A DNA stretch of 64,000 bases from Listeria booriae. GTDB taxonomy: Bacteria; Bacillota; Bacilli; Lactobacillales; Listeriaceae. A program made the position numbers and the translations under genes. The stretch covers positions 186,001-250,000 of the forward strand of contig NZ_JNFA01000025.1 in NCBI RefSeq assembly GCF_000766865.1, written 5' to 3'. The notes beneath the pieces are model-generated. The model was not told the DNA's origin. It made no database searches and worked only from the letters and a program-made list of their open reading frames with translations. Shown in pieces: positions 63,592 to 64,000 of this stretch (position 1 is its first letter; every line of letters begins with the position of its first letter).

Positions 63592-64000
63592 TTATCGTTT
63601 GTCGACCCATTTGGTCAAGATGTCTCCAATAAATTGGAAAACAAATACTATAATTAAAATAATAATAGTCGCTACTAATGTGACTGCTGGTTGATTTCGT
63701 TGGAAGCCTTCTAGATACGCGGCATTTCCAAGTCCGCCTGCACCAATAACTCCGGCCATTGCGGTAAAACCAACAAGTGAGATTGCTGTCACGGTAATTC
63801 CTGAAATAATCGCTGGCAATGCTTCGGGAATCAATACTTTCCCAATAATCGTGAAAAGATTTGCCCCCATCGCTTTTGCAGCTTCGATAACGCCTTTATC
63901 TACTTCGCGGAACGCAATTTCAACCATCCGTGCATAAAATGGTGCAGCGGAGATGATTAAAGCAGGTAACGCGGCTTTCGGCCCAATAATAGTTCCGACG
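63592..64000 (-). CDS. metI: Methionine ABC transporter permease MetI, partial
   Basis: The gene is cut by the right edge; its 5' part is outside. The visible 136 residues include the ABC permease loop (KAMGANLFTIIGKVLIPEALPAI) and the last three helices, ending FIGDILTKWVDKR. It forms the membrane channel of the MetNIQ importer and lies 17 nt upstream of metQ. Confidence 0.93.
   Translation of the reverse strand, partial: VGTIIGPKAALPALIISAAPFYARMVEIAFREVDKGVIEAAKAMGANLFTIIGKVLIPEALPAIISGITVTAISLVGFTAMAGVIGAGGLGNAAYLEGFQRNQPAVTLVATIIILIIVFVFQFIGDILTKWVDKR

Overview
The window reads as the chromosome of a low-GC Gram-positive of the genus Listeria or a close relative. The second half carries a block I recognise from memory as Listeria/Bacillus backbone: peptidyl-prolyl isomerase, MFS exporter, seven-gene Mrp antiporter operon, yuxO- and yuiD-like genes, NDH-2, YumC-type ferredoxin reductase, yuzB/yuzD, Nfu, a PgpA/LtrC-like gene, yutF/yutD/yunD, sufCDSUB and metQ/metI. 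Genes have strong AGGAGG-type ribosome sites, TTG/GTG starts are common, and an LPXTG surface protein is present. No rRNA, CRISPR array, transposase or integrase was seen.

Layout. 1-5.8 kb: the end of a metX-like gene, a GyrI-like protein, a large secreted M60/enhancin-type metalloprotease and a formate/nitrite-type channel. 5.9-16.4 kb: one minus-strand ureide operon (allC, MFS carrier, allE, two allD paralogues, allF, allG and an allH-allK fusion). From established biochemistry it should convert allantoate through ureidoglycine, ureidoglycolate and oxalurate to oxamate plus carbamoyl phosphate, and then make ATP with carbamate kinase. cre-like sites lie upstream of it. 16.6-21.6 kb: an esterase-like hydrolase, a Cof-type HAD phosphatase, UspA, an MFS exporter divergent from its likely PadR repressor (with a perfect PadR-type operator), and an unknown anchored protein.

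21.6-24.6 kb: a visibly AT-rich patch holding a convergent sce7725/sce7726-type gene pair, joined by a perfect 54-bp palindrome and ending at a tRNA-Ser(CGA) gene. The sce7726-like protein keeps a PD-(D/E)XK-like nuclease core. This is the best candidate in the window for a poorly described system, possibly defensive. 24.7-29.8 kb: an Eis-type acetyltransferase, an azoreductase, a beta-helix protein, an orphan PTS IIB protein, a cyclophilin and an unlisted 31-residue membrane protein.

29.9-37.4 kb: an MFS exporter and mrpABCDEFG, translationally coupled, with a long leader and an unusual charged tail on MrpG. 37.5-50.2 kb: housekeeping redox, Fe-S and phosphatase genes, plus what looks like a free-standing structured small RNA of about 170 nt (43.9-44.1 kb) with its own near-consensus promoter and terminator. 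50.2-56 kb: a ParE/RelE-type toxin-antitoxin pair, DUF72, a DUF6157-like protein, a monooxygenase-fold protein, and a UvrA-like ATPase followed by a short UvrC/Cho-like protein. 56-61.3 kb: the sufCDSUB Fe-S assembly operon. 61.6-64 kb: a lipoprotein and the start of the methionine ABC transporter, cut by the window edge.
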